Positions 17,507 through 25,905 of a stretch of DNA of 64,000 nucleotides are shown here, in pieces. Origin of the DNA: JADJPL01 sp040382095. GTDB lineage: Bacteria > Bacteroidota > Bacteroidia > Chitinophagales > Saprospiraceae. Under the pieces are notes generated by a model. It ran no database searches. It had not been told where the DNA came from and saw only the letters and a list, made by a program, of their open reading frames with translations. Location: the NCBI GenBank assembly GCA_040382095.1, contig JBEIGB010000003.1:1-64000 (forward strand), read 5' to 3'. Each line of letters begins with the position of its first letter. Position 1 is the stretch's first letter. A program made the position numbers and the translations under genes.

Positions 17507-18079
17507 TTAACCGAAGATCAAGGGCATAATGATATGCGTCATCGCCAGGCCTCCTGCAAAAAAACCAATTACGGTAATGAGGGAGGGCAGCTGCAGGTGG
17601 GAGAGACCGGTTATTGCATGGCCTGAAGTACACCCATCTGCATAGCGCGCACCAAAGCCGACCAGGAAACCTCCAATCACCGTTAATAAAATCCCTTTTA
17701 CGCTTGAGAAATTAAAAACAGCGGTATTCATGAGTCCCATACCTTTAGCGTCGGATTCCGGATAGGCGATGCCCCAGGTGGCGAGATGGTCAATAGTAGC
17801 TTGTGAAATATTGACTGGCTCCGGGCTTTTCAAAAAGTGCCCTGCGATGATCCCGCCGATGAGCCCACCGGCAACAAAGACCATCCGCCAATTTTCCATA
17901 GACCAATCCACTTTGAAAAAGTCGCTGATTTTATCAGCGCCTGCGACCGAACAAAGATTTTTGAAGGTTAACGATATCCCGAATGTATGACCCATCCAGG
18001 TCAGCAGGAACATCGTGGCGGCGATAGCGGCCCCGGATACAGCCCAATGCCAGGGTTGGCTGATAAATTCTAACATCAT
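17507..18079 (-). CDS. YeeE/YedE sulfur transporter half
   Basis: A 190-residue membrane protein with about five helices. Family cysteines are visible in LTFKNLCSVAG (about Cys43) and GARYADGCTSGHAI (about Cys154). GISLTFKNLC and GFLVGFGARYADGCTSGHA are hallmark blocks of the thiosulfate-transporting YeeE/YedE family. It is followed by the DUF6691 half and preceded by a thioredoxin gene (52-bp gap), which points to sulfur-compound uptake linked to thiol chemistry. Confidence 0.9.
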   Translation of the reverse strand: MMLEFISQPWHWAVSGAAIAATMFLLTWMGHTFGISLTFKNLCSVAGADKISDFFKVDWSMENWRMVFVAGGLIGGIIAGHFLKSPEPVNISQATIDHLATWGIAYPESDAKGMGLMNTAVFNFSSVKGILLTVIGGFLVGFGARYADGCTSGHAITGLSHLQLPSLITVIGFFAGGLAMTHIIMPLIFG

Positions 18080-18131
18080 ACCAGTTACATTTGAATCAGA
18101 CCTGTTGCATCAAGTCTGTTTGGTCAAAAAA

Positions 18132-18440
18132 TCAATTTGTATGCGCTTCGATAACCGTTTTTAGCTGGTGGGCCGATTGCATCCCCGACTGTCTCCATAT
18201 CACTTTCCCTTCCTTGAACAGGACAAAGGTAGGGACACTGACGATTTGCATTTGCTGTGCCAGGGCGGGGTTGCGGTCCACATCAATTTTTATGATCGCG
18301 GCCTTCGCTCCGATAGCACCTGCAACTTCTTTTAAAACAGGTGCCATGGCTTTACACGGTCCACACCATTCGGCAGAAAAATCTACTAAGACGGGCTTCT
18401 CGCCGTTGATGAGCTCTTTGAAAGACACTTTCTTTTCCAT
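18132..18440 (-). CDS. Thioredoxin
   Basis: A 102-residue single-domain thioredoxin. The active site WCGPC lies at about 25-29, the buried acid at VLVDFSAEW and the cis-proline in VSVPTFVLF. No signal peptide, so cytoplasmic. Located first in the minus-strand unit with the two YeeE/YedE halves and the porin; it may reduce imported sulfane sulfur or the transporter cysteines (inference). Confidence 0.95.
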   Translation of the reverse strand: MEKKVSFKELINGEKPVLVDFSAEWCGPCKAMAPVLKEVAGAIGAKAAIIKIDVDRNPALAQQMQIVSVPTFVLFKEGKVIWRQSGMQSAHQLKTVIEAHTN

Positions 18441-18811
18441 TGCAGTTTTAACTTTTTATTTATTTTCACCTGACCGGGAAACGAATAATCCGGAATGTAT
18501 TCATAGCGTTGAGCATAGTGCCCGGAATTATTGCAAAATAGATTCATTTATGCTTTTTTGTAGCGCTATTCACCAAAAAAGTATTCAGTGCGAAAATTTT
18601 TTATAGTCTTTTGCCACTTGTTGGGCAGCATAAATTAACGCGCAAAATGATTTTTCCTGATCTTGCTCCGCGAAGGCAATAAAAACTTATGGGGTTGTGT
18701 AAAAAAAGAGGCTGTCCCATAAGTATTCTTCTGCCGGAGACGGCGAAAGACTTATGAGAAAACCTCTTTTTTGAAGAAAATACGATTGGTTAAGTGGTAA
18801 GCACCTGTTTT
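18441..18811. repeat. Intergenic region with repeat copy R3
   Basis: The region between divergent thioredoxin and SDR genes. At 18690-18772 it holds GGGGTTGTGTAAAAA followed by an imperfect 22-bp inverted repeat (AAAAAGAGGCTGTCCCATAAGT against ACTTATGAGAAAACCTCTTT), with a small CTGCCGGAGACGG centre. This fuses both terminal modules of the repeat family into one hairpin. The rest (18441-18689) is AT-rich and probably carries the thioredoxin promoter. Confidence 0.7.
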
Positions 18812-19600
18812 ATGGAAAAATGGCTATTGAAAGGAAAGAAAGCGCTAATCACGGGCGCATCCAAGGGGATAGGCTTTGCTGCGGCCCTGGAAATGGCGGC
18901 ACTTGGCGCCGAAGTGTGCCTTGTCGCGCGCAATAAAGCCGAACTTGATACGGCTCTTGCGGCTGTTGCCGAACATGGCAACCCATGCTGGGGTATTGCT
19001 GCTGATACGGCCGTTGCCGCCGACCAACATCGCTTGGGGGATATGGTTGCGGAAAAGTGGGGGCACCTCGACATACTGGTGAACAATGTCGGGACAAACA
19101 TCCGGAAACTTTTCACGGAATATACAGAAGACGAATACCGAAAGGTTTTTGAAACCAACCTGTTTGGTACAATTGCATTGACGCGGCTGTTTTTCCCACT
19201 GCTGAAGCAAGCTTCCCGGGCAACGGTAATTAACGTCGCTTCGGTAGCGGGTATGGTTGACGTACACAGCGGGGCACCGTACGGAATGACCAAAGCGGCG
19301 ATGCTGCAAATGACCCGCCACCTTGCGGTGGAGTGGGCGCCCTTCGGCATACGGGTGAATGCCGTATCGCCCTGGTACACCCGTACCCCACTCGCAGAAC
19401 CCGTCCTGCAGCAACCAGACCGCCTGCAACGTATCCTGGAGAACACCCCATTGAGAAGGGTGGCCGAAGCGGAAGAAGTAGCAACCGCGATTGCTTTTCT
19501 TGCGATGGACAGCTCATCCTATATAACCGGGCATAATCTCGTAGTGGACGGCGGTATGACCGCACAGGGAATGCATACGCCACTGACTTTCAATGATTAG
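18812..19600 (+). CDS. Classical SDR oxidoreductase (tropinone-reductase-like)
   Basis: A 262-residue Rossmann enzyme from the ATG at 18812; an in-frame GTG six codons upstream is less likely. TGASKGIGFA binds the cofactor. NNVG, a Ser in INVASVAGM and YGMTK supply the catalytic set. VSPWYTRTPLAEPVL is typical of plant-type tropinone reductases and their bacterial relatives. These reduce carbonyls with NADPH; the substrate here is unknown. Monocistronic. Confidence 0.92.
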   Translation: MEKWLLKGKKALITGASKGIGFAAALEMAALGAEVCLVARNKAELDTALAAVAEHGNPCWGIAADTAVAADQHRLGDMVAEKWGHLDILVNNVGTNIRKLFTEYTEDEYRKVFETNLFGTIALTRLFFPLLKQASRATVINVASVAGMVDVHSGAPYGMTKAAMLQMTRHLAVEWAPFGIRVNAVSPWYTRTPLAEPVLQQPDRLQRILENTPLRRVAEAEEVATAIAFLAMDSSSYITGHNLVVDGGMTAQGMHTPLTFND

Positions 19601-19660
19601 GCGATTAAATAATTTTTGTTTGGGGTAGCGACAGGGCTTCCTGCAGAACCTCAGCAAAGA

Positions 19661-20050
19661 TTAATACCATTTCGCCAGGAAGAGAAAGAATTTTTCTTTC
19701 AACCCGGAATAAATTTTTCGAAAATCTGCCATGCGCCTGCGCATTTCGGTATGCCCTTCAAGAAGGGAATCGTTAAGCGGCTGCTCTTTTTTTATTTTCA
19801 GGCTAAGGGCTTGTTCATGGACGTGGATGTCCCGCGTAAGCTTGTCGAGTACTTCTTTTTGGCGGATAAATTGGTTTTGGAATTGCTCCAACTGGGCGAG
19901 TACCTCAATGCTGCGGTAACGCATGACGAGGTCACCGAGGCGGTTTTCAAAAAACCTGAGCTCGCCTTCGAAAAAATCGAGTTCTTTGATCCATAAAATA
20001 TGTTCAAAGTGCAGGTCTTGTGCCTGGCTTTCCTGGTTAGCTACGATCAT
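19661..20050 (-). CDS. Hypothetical coiled-coil protein
   Basis: A 129-residue protein, helical and highly charged throughout (heptad-like stretch from about residue 20 to 115). No signal peptide or membrane segment. I do not recognise a named family. It is the last gene of a minus-strand group with a CBS-domain protein and an Hsp20, so a role in stress or protein quality control is possible but not shown. Confidence 0.7.
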   Translation of the reverse strand: MIVANQESQAQDLHFEHILWIKELDFFEGELRFFENRLGDLVMRYRSIEVLAQLEQFQNQFIRQKEVLDKLTRDIHVHEQALSLKIKKEQPLNDSLLEGHTEMRRRMADFRKIYSGLKEKFFLFLAKWY

Positions 20051-20121
20051 GGCGATGGGTTTTTTTAATTAGAAGATATTTGGTTTTATTTGGAAAACAA
20101 GCTGAGGGACAACAGCAGGTG

Positions 20122-20568
20122 CTACGTAAGGGCCTGGGGTTCACTACAGCAATAGTTGATCAGATCGTGCGTGGTGACCATTCCGATCAGGAAATGTTTA
20201 TCCACAACTGGTAATGCCTGGAACAGGTTTTCTTTGAAAAAGTCGGCCACAACGGCCAGGGTATCTTCCGGGCCTATAGTGGCTAATTGCCTGGTCATGA
20301 TTTCTTCTGCAGTTAGCGAACGGTAAAGCATATCGTTGTAGGTGCGGTATTTCTCCCCGTCGAGTAAAGTCAGGATGTGGTTGACCCGGTTAAAATCGCT
20401 TTTGCTGATCAACCCGACGAGTTTGCCCTGCTTGTCCACGACCGGCACATGGTGCAGTCTGTTGGACTGGAAGATATCGCGTACTTTTTCCAGGGTATCC
20501 CCGGGTTCGACGATGAGTAAATCCCGGGTCATGATTTCAGTAACGGGAACATTGAGGGAGCGGAGCAT
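20122..20568 (-). CDS. CBS-domain pair protein
   Basis: A 148-residue protein from the ATG at 20568; a start 10 codons upstream at 20598 is possible. Two CBS motifs are visible: VTEIMTRDLLIVEPGDTL...HHVPVVDKQGKLVGLISKSD and AEEIMTRQLATIGPEDTL...ALPVVDKHFLIGMVTTHDL. CBS pairs bind adenine nucleotides and act as energy sensors. There is no attached enzyme or channel domain. It sits between the Hsp20 gene and the coiled-coil gene. Confidence 0.92.
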   Translation of the reverse strand: MLRSLNVPVTEIMTRDLLIVEPGDTLEKVRDIFQSNRLHHVPVVDKQGKLVGLISKSDFNRVNHILTLLDGEKYRTYNDMLYRSLTAEEIMTRQLATIGPEDTLAVVADFFKENLFQALPVVDKHFLIGMVTTHDLINYCCSEPQALT

Positions 20569-20643
20569 GGCCACAGTTTTTGAGTATAAACAAATCAATT
20601 TAGAGGGCAGTGCAGATACAGGCGGGAGCCGGCCAGGATGGCC

Positions 20644-20689
20644 AATACCGCGGAGGTACGGTAAAGCATACCGCGCCTCCTGCGGTATT
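20644..20689. repeat. GC-rich inverted repeat between Hsp20 and CBS genes
   Basis: Imperfect 19-bp arms (AATACCGCGGAGGTACGGT against ACCGCGCCTCCTGCGGTATT) around a 7-base loop. No U tract follows on either strand, so it is not a standard terminator. It could stabilise mRNA ends between the two genes. Confidence 0.6.
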
Positions 20690-20751
20690 GCAAACGCTTT
20701 TCACGTTACAAAACCTCTTCTTTCCATTCAGATTGCCGCAAAATTGCTGCG

Positions 20752-21180
20752 TCATGCGATTGCCACCTTTTTGACTTTAGGCGGGTTTTTCTCCAGTTTG
20801 GGGAGGTCAATCAACAACAAGCCGTCTTTGTAGTTGGCTTTGATTTTGTCGTGATCGACATTTTCCGGGAGGGTAAAGGAACGGGTGAATTTGTTGTAGC
20901 TAAATTCTTTGCGCATGAACTGCTCTGTTTTTTCCTCTTTCTCCTCTTTTTGTTCAGAGCTGATAGTCAGGACACCGTCCTTTACTTCGATGTTGAAGTC
21001 TTCTTTCTTTTTTCCTGGTGCGGCCACTTCTACTACGAACATCTCTTCCGTTTCGCGGATATTGATGGCAGGAGCCAGGCTGGCGCCATCGCCCGGAAAA
21101 AGTTTAAAGTCGCTGAAGAAATCTTCGACCCAGGACCGCAAATTGGGGGTAAATGCAGGTTGCCAACGAACGATTGACAT
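20752..21180 (-). CDS. Small heat-shock protein (Hsp20/alpha-crystallin)
   Basis: A 142-residue protein from MSIVRWQPAF (21180); further in-frame starts upstream add a non-conserved stretch. The alpha-crystallin domain runs from PAINIRETEEMFVVEVAAPG to LLIDLPKLEK and includes the DGVLTISSE strand and the FTRSFTLPENVDHDKIKA block. Holdases of this family bind unfolding proteins. It is the first gene of the Hsp20-CBS-coiled-coil group. Confidence 0.95.
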   Translation of the reverse strand: MSIVRWQPAFTPNLRSWVEDFFSDFKLFPGDGASLAPAINIRETEEMFVVEVAAPGKKKEDFNIEVKDGVLTISSEQKEEKEEKTEQFMRKEFSYNKFTRSFTLPENVDHDKIKANYKDGLLLIDLPKLEKNPPKVKKVAIA

Positions 21181-21513
21181 GGCGATAGTTTTTTGAGGTG
21201 AAACCATAGTTTGATTAACATCCCTAAGTTGCACCTTTTTCGCCTGGCAGGAAATGACCTTTTACAGCCGGAATGGTGATAAAAATCACGCTGACAGAAA
21301 AAGGTTGGTATTTCAAATGGTATCTGTTACCGTCCTTACCAGGGTTGTATAAAAAACCTCTCGCTGCTCCTGGTAAAAAGTATAATTTGTCGCATAACAC
21401 GAAAAAAAGGCTTATGGGAAAGCTTCATTCATTGACTTTTTACAACAAGTCTGGTTTATTTCGCCGTTGGAGGCAGGAATAATCTGTTACACGACTTCCA
21501 TTGCCAGTTGATC
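21181..21513. other. Intergenic region with a degraded repeat copy (R4)
   Basis: About 21345-21418 contains GGTTGTATAAAAAACCTC and further fragments of the palindromic family ending in GGCTTATGGG, without an intact central palindrome. The part next to the Hsp20 gene should hold its promoter, but no clear motif was found. Confidence 0.5.
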
Positions 21514-23199
21514 TCATTGGTTATCAGGTGCCGCGAGGGCATCAACTGCTTCCTGGATCGTGAGGAAGATCCGGTTTTGGCCGATTACCGCCATCAAACC
21601 GCTTTTGACGAGTGCGTCGCGGATGGGGCCTTTGACATTGGAAAAAGCAATATCCAGGCCCCTCTGACGATAGTCCCTGACGAGGTCTTCGATCATTTGG
21701 GAAGCACTGCTGTCCACGTTGCTGATACTTTCTGTACTGATAACGACTACTTTCAGCGCCGGTCCTTTTGCCTGCACGAATTCCTCCAGGGATTCTTTGA
21801 AGAAATTGGCATTGGCAAAATACAGATCGGCATCAAAGCGGTAAACGAGCAGATGAGGCCGCTCGATGAGGTGGTCAAAACGTTTGAGGTTGCGGTAAAT
21901 CGTGGTGCCGGGAGCCTGTCCCAAAGCAGCGACATGTGGCCGGGTGGACCGGTAAATAACCATCGCCAGGGAAAGGATGACGCCGAGGCCAATACCTTTT
22001 TCTATCCCCAGGGTGAGGGTTGCCAGAAAAGTGGCCAGCAGCATATAAAAATCCGCCCGGTTGCTGTGCCACAAGTGTCTTGGCGCTTTGAGGTCAATCA
22101 ACCCAAAAACAGCGACCATAACGACAGATGCGAGGATGGTGTTGGGCAGATGGTAGAACAAAGGGGTAAGAAACGACAGGGTCATCACGATTACCCCGGC
22201 ACTTAATACCGAGGCCATACCGGTCTGTGCGCCAGCCTGGTCATTGACGGCCGTCCGCGAAAATCCACCAGTTACCGGAAACCCTTTGAACATCCCCGCT
22301 GCGAGATTGGCTACGCCGAGCGCAATGAGCTCCTGGTTGGCATCTACCTGATAATTCCGCCTTCGGGATTGGATGGCTTTGGCAACGGCAATACTTTCCA
22401 TAAACCCCACCAATGAGATGGTCAGTGTAAGGGGAAGGAGTGCCTGCCATTCCCTGGAACTGATGTCAGGCAAAAAGAAGGTGGGTAGGCCACCGGGAAC
22501 TTGCCCTACTGTTTTAATCCCATACCTGGAAAGGTCGAGTATAATAACTGCGGTAACCCCCAGGACGACGGCCAGCAATGGGCCGGGCAGTGAAGGGTGG
22601 ATCTTCCTGGCACCAATAATGACGGTAATTCCGATAAGCCCAAGCGTCACGGAATAAAGATTTGTTTCCCCGATGTGCCTGGCTGTAGCGAGGATGATTT
22701 CATGAAAGTACTCAAAGGAGGGCATATTTACCCCCAGAAGATGCTTCAACTGCGAGAACCCGATAATCAGGGCTGCTGCCGAGGTGAAGCCACTGATAAC
22801 CGGATGGGAGAGGAAGTTGACGAGGTAACCCAGGCGAAAAATGCCCAGAAGCAATTGCATAGCCCCTGAAAGTAATGCCAACGCTACCGCTAGCTGGAAA
22901 TATTGCCAGCTTCCCGGGGATGCGATTGCCCCAAGGCCGGAAGCAGTGATCAGAGCGATCATAGCAACTGGCCCAACCGCCAATTGCCGGGAAGTGCCCA
23001 GTAAACCATACATGATCAGGGGAACCGTGACGGCGTAAAGCCCGTGGATCGGGTTCAACCCTGCAAGCATTGCATAAGCCATCCCTTGTGGGATGAGCAT
23101 TACCCCAACCGTAAGGCCTGCCGATAAATCGCCCTTGAATTGTTGCCGCGAATATTGTGGCAACCATTCCAGGACGGGAAAAAATCTCTTCCAGTTCAT
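21514..23199 (-). CDS. SulP-family anion permease with STAS domain
   Basis: A 561-residue transporter with 12-14 predicted membrane helices (about 1-415). SulP signatures are QGMAYAMLAGLNPIHGLYAV at the start and NQELIALGVANLAAGMFKGFPVTGGFSRTAVN in the core. A C-terminal STAS domain follows (about 440-555), with LKVVVISTESISNVDSSASQMIEDL. Members carry sulfate, bicarbonate or other anions with sodium or protons. Given the sulfur cluster 3 kb away, sulfate is possible, but bicarbonate cannot be excluded. Transcribed alone. Confidence 0.95.
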   Translation of the reverse strand: MNWKRFFPVLEWLPQYSRQQFKGDLSAGLTVGVMLIPQGMAYAMLAGLNPIHGLYAVTVPLIMYGLLGTSRQLAVGPVAMIALITASGLGAIASPGSWQYFQLAVALALLSGAMQLLLGIFRLGYLVNFLSHPVISGFTSAAALIIGFSQLKHLLGVNMPSFEYFHEIILATARHIGETNLYSVTLGLIGITVIIGARKIHPSLPGPLLAVVLGVTAVIILDLSRYGIKTVGQVPGGLPTFFLPDISSREWQALLPLTLTISLVGFMESIAVAKAIQSRRRNYQVDANQELIALGVANLAAGMFKGFPVTGGFSRTAVNDQAGAQTGMASVLSAGVIVMTLSFLTPLFYHLPNTILASVVMVAVFGLIDLKAPRHLWHSNRADFYMLLATFLATLTLGIEKGIGLGVILSLAMVIYRSTRPHVAALGQAPGTTIYRNLKRFDHLIERPHLLVYRFDADLYFANANFFKESLEEFVQAKGPALKVVVISTESISNVDSSASQMIEDLVRDYRQRGLDIAFSNVKGPIRDALVKSGLMAVIGQNRIFLTIQEAVDALAAPDNQ

Positions 23200-23553
23200 G
23201 TTGAAGGTTCTTATTAGATTGGTTGCGACGGGTCAGGGAAATGTGGAGAATAATCCTGATAACGCCCAGGGCAGCAAATCTATTCGTTTTTTCTGCTAAA
23301 CACTCCGTGTCAGATCAAGCGTCTTGAACAAAGTCCGATGAATAATGGTACATTATAGACTTGTTGTAACGGTACAATGCGAAGAAATACCTATCGGATG
23401 AGTTGCGACGGGATTATCGGGGGTCGAAAGGGGGTATTGTTCCCATATTCCCACTACACGCACCCATCGCAACAGATTTATTTTTACCCGTGATAATCGT
23501 CCCGTGCCAACAAGTTTAACGATTTTTCTGATTATCTGCAATATCCAGGAGCC
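23200..23553. repeat. Intergenic inverted-repeat region with second-family copy
   Basis: From 23356 the sequence AGACTTGTTGTAACGG faces an inverted partner CCCGTGCCAACAAGT ending near 23517. Inside, GTTGCGACGGG (about 23401) faces CCCATCGCAAC (about 23463-23473). The nested arms suggest a decayed palindromic element of about 160 bp. A further TTGCGACGGGTC lies at 23222. The gap separates two divergent genes. Confidence 0.55.
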
Positions 23554-24465
23554 ATGTACCAGAATATCCGGCGTAAAGCCACGCTGACCGGCCACCAGGC
23601 TTCGGTTTTTGCATTGGGCGCATCCCGCGGCAGCGGGGTAGTCATCTCCGGAGCAGGAGATGGTTGGCTTGTAGAATGGGACCTGGCCGACCCGGAAACG
23701 GGTAAGCTACTGGCGCGCGTGGACCGCCAGGTTTTTTCCCTGCTGCTTGTTCCCGGAACGTCCATCCTGGTCGCTGGGAATATGGACGGGGGCTTACATT
23801 GGGTGGACCTGGACGATCCGTCCCGCTCCCGCGATATCGCGCATCACCAAAAAGGGGCGTTTGCCCTTCTGGCCGTTGACGGATATTTGCTCAGCGGTGG
23901 TGGCGATGGCCGGATTACCCGTTGGTCTGTCGCAGAGCGGCGTTCCATGGAAAGCCTTCAGCTATGTTATGGCAGTATCCGTGCAATGGATTATTCGCCG
24001 ACCCGCAATGAAATTGCAGTAGGGGGAGGCGATGGAAATATCTACCTGCTTGATGCCGAAAGTTTTGATCTTCGGCATACCATTACAGGCGCACATCAAA
24101 GTACCGTCTTTTCTTTGCGCTATGCACCGGACGGGTACTTCCTGCTGAGCGGTGGCCGCGATGCCTTTTTGCGTGCATGGGATAGTAATCATGCCTGGCA
24201 GGAGGTCATGGCGCAGCCCGCCCATTGGTTTACCATCAACGCCATTGCTTTTCATCCGGCGAAACCACTTTTTGCCACGGCAAGCAGGGATAAGACCATT
24301 AAGATCTGGGATGCCGGAAGTTTCAGCTTGCTCAGGGTACTCGACAGCATACGCTACAAAGGGCATATCAATTCGGTGAATTGCCTCTTCTGGGATCCCG
24401 CCACCGGCCTGCTGGTTTCCGGTAGCGACGACCGCAGCCTGATCTTATGGGAACATGTACTTTAA
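23554..24465 (+). CDS. WD40 beta-propeller protein
   Basis: A 303-residue protein made almost entirely of about seven WD40 repeats. Blade ends read GWLVEWDL, GGLHWVDL, GRITRWSV, GNIYLLDA, AFLRAWDS, KTIKIWDA and RSLILWEH. There is no signal peptide, membrane anchor or attached enzyme, so it should be cytoplasmic. It probably acts as an interaction platform; no partner is encoded next to it on the same strand. A repeat module begins at the base after its stop codon. Confidence 0.92.
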   Translation: MYQNIRRKATLTGHQASVFALGASRGSGVVISGAGDGWLVEWDLADPETGKLLARVDRQVFSLLLVPGTSILVAGNMDGGLHWVDLDDPSRSRDIAHHQKGAFALLAVDGYLLSGGGDGRITRWSVAERRSMESLQLCYGSIRAMDYSPTRNEIAVGGGDGNIYLLDAESFDLRHTITGAHQSTVFSLRYAPDGYFLLSGGRDAFLRAWDSNHAWQEVMAQPAHWFTINAIAFHPAKPLFATASRDKTIKIWDAGSFSLLRVLDSIRYKGHINSVNCLFWDPATGLLVSGSDDRSLILWEHVL

Positions 24466-24580
24466 GAGGCTGTCTCACAAGTCCTTTGGCAGCATTCGCA
24501 GAATGCTTGAGGTTGTGTAAAAAGTATTCCGCCGCCTACGGCGGCGAAAGAAAGTTTTGAAAGAGCATTTTGATACAAGT
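24466..24580. repeat. Repeat copy R5
   Basis: It starts GAGGCTGTCTCACAAGTCC directly after the WD40 stop and continues with CTTTGGCAGCATTCGCAGAATGC, GAGGTTGTGTAAAAAG and the hairpin CCGCCGCCTACGGCGGCG. The central GAAGC palindrome is absent. It separates two convergent genes. Confidence 0.75.
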
Positions 24581-24588
24581 CTATGCGC

Positions 24589-25905
24589 TTAGACTTTGAT
24601 GAATATTTTATTCCGGTAGAGTACCCATGCACAAAGAAAGATAAAGGCGATATGGAATAGAGCAAACGCCAGGGACGCATTTATCGGCTCGAAGTATGGG
24701 GTGAAAAGCGTCTGGTATAACCATCCGCGAACGGTCTGGACGTTCTCAGCGTCCACCTGCCATTTGATTGCCGACATCAGTTTTGCCAATATCCCCGAAA
24801 GTACAAATGCAAAAAGGGCATTTACCCCAAAGATCCCGAAAGGTTTCCCCCATTTTTTCCATCCCTGGACATCTATCAGCCAGTAACATAGTCCAAGGAA
24901 AATTTGTGCCAGCCCGGCGGTATAGAGGACAAAGGAACTTGTCCAAATGCTTTTGTTGATGGGGAAGACCAGGTTCCACACCTGGCCGGCCAGCACAAGT
25001 ACAATCCCTGAAACGAGGAGCCCGAGTACTTTTTTATCACTTTTGCGGGGGGAGCGCAGCCACACGCCGGAGCGTACACCTATAAGGGCAGTAGCGATGG
25101 CTGGCAGCGTACTGAGGATACCCTCGGGGTCCCATGTTTTGGATTGGCTCCAGAGATGGTTGGTTCCGAGGACTGTTCGGTCAAGCCATGACCCCAGGTT
25201 TGTCTCGGGTTCAAGGTTAGGGGTAACCCCCCCCGGTACCGGCACGAGGGTCATTAATACCCAATAGCCCAGGAGCAATATTGCGGCGGCACTGGTCTGG
25301 GCACGTGGCGAAAAGTGGATGAACAGTAATGACGCGATACCATAAACTACGGCAATGCGCTGTAAAACCCCCGGGATACGGAGTGTACTGAGCTGATAAT
25401 GCCCCAGCCCGATAATGAACATCCCCAGGGCTGCGCCCAATGCTGCAAACCCCAGCCATTTCCGGATATTGCGATGACGGGCGTGTTCAAACTGCCTCTG
25501 ATTCAGCACTTCCCGCATAAAAACAGCGGTGGTGGCGATACCCAGCAATACATAGTGGACCCTCAACAGCCCTTCGGCGCCTTCAAACTTAAATTTTGGA
25601 AAAGCGGCGAGGAATAACCCTAAGCCAAATATGACGGCCGTCCGATAGGCAATTTTCCGATGGATGGAACTGCCGGCGTCCACGTTGTCTTTCCGCCGGC
25701 CAAGTGCCATAGAAATCGAAACCCCTACAATAAATAGAAAGAAAGGGAAAATCCAGTCGGTAGGCGTACAGCCATGCCAAACGGCGTGCTTCAATGGTGG
25801 GTAAATATTGCCCCAGTCGCCGGGGTTATTGACCAGGATCATCCCTGCAATCGTCATGCCGCGGAATACGTCGAGCGATAAAAGGCGGGTATTGATGGTT
25901 TCCAT
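24589..25905 (-). CDS. NagX/HGSNAT-like membrane acyltransferase (DUF5009 type)
   Basis: A 438-residue protein with about eleven membrane helices. The N-terminus RLLSLDVFRGMTIAGMILVNNPGDW and the following HGCTPTDWIFPFFLFIVGVS are the signature of bacterial relatives of heparan-alpha-glucosaminide N-acetyltransferase (DUF5009, NagX). The His in the first periplasmic loop (about His45) is the expected acetyl carrier. In Bacteroidota such genes usually sit with glycosidase or N-acetylglucosamine genes, but no such genes are adjacent here. Transcribed alone. Confidence 0.9.
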   Translation of the reverse strand: METINTRLLSLDVFRGMTIAGMILVNNPGDWGNIYPPLKHAVWHGCTPTDWIFPFFLFIVGVSISMALGRRKDNVDAGSSIHRKIAYRTAVIFGLGLFLAAFPKFKFEGAEGLLRVHYVLLGIATTAVFMREVLNQRQFEHARHRNIRKWLGFAALGAALGMFIIGLGHYQLSTLRIPGVLQRIAVVYGIASLLFIHFSPRAQTSAAAILLLGYWVLMTLVPVPGGVTPNLEPETNLGSWLDRTVLGTNHLWSQSKTWDPEGILSTLPAIATALIGVRSGVWLRSPRKSDKKVLGLLVSGIVLVLAGQVWNLVFPINKSIWTSSFVLYTAGLAQIFLGLCYWLIDVQGWKKWGKPFGIFGVNALFAFVLSGILAKLMSAIKWQVDAENVQTVRGWLYQTLFTPYFEPINASLAFALFHIAFIFLCAWVLYRNKIFIKV

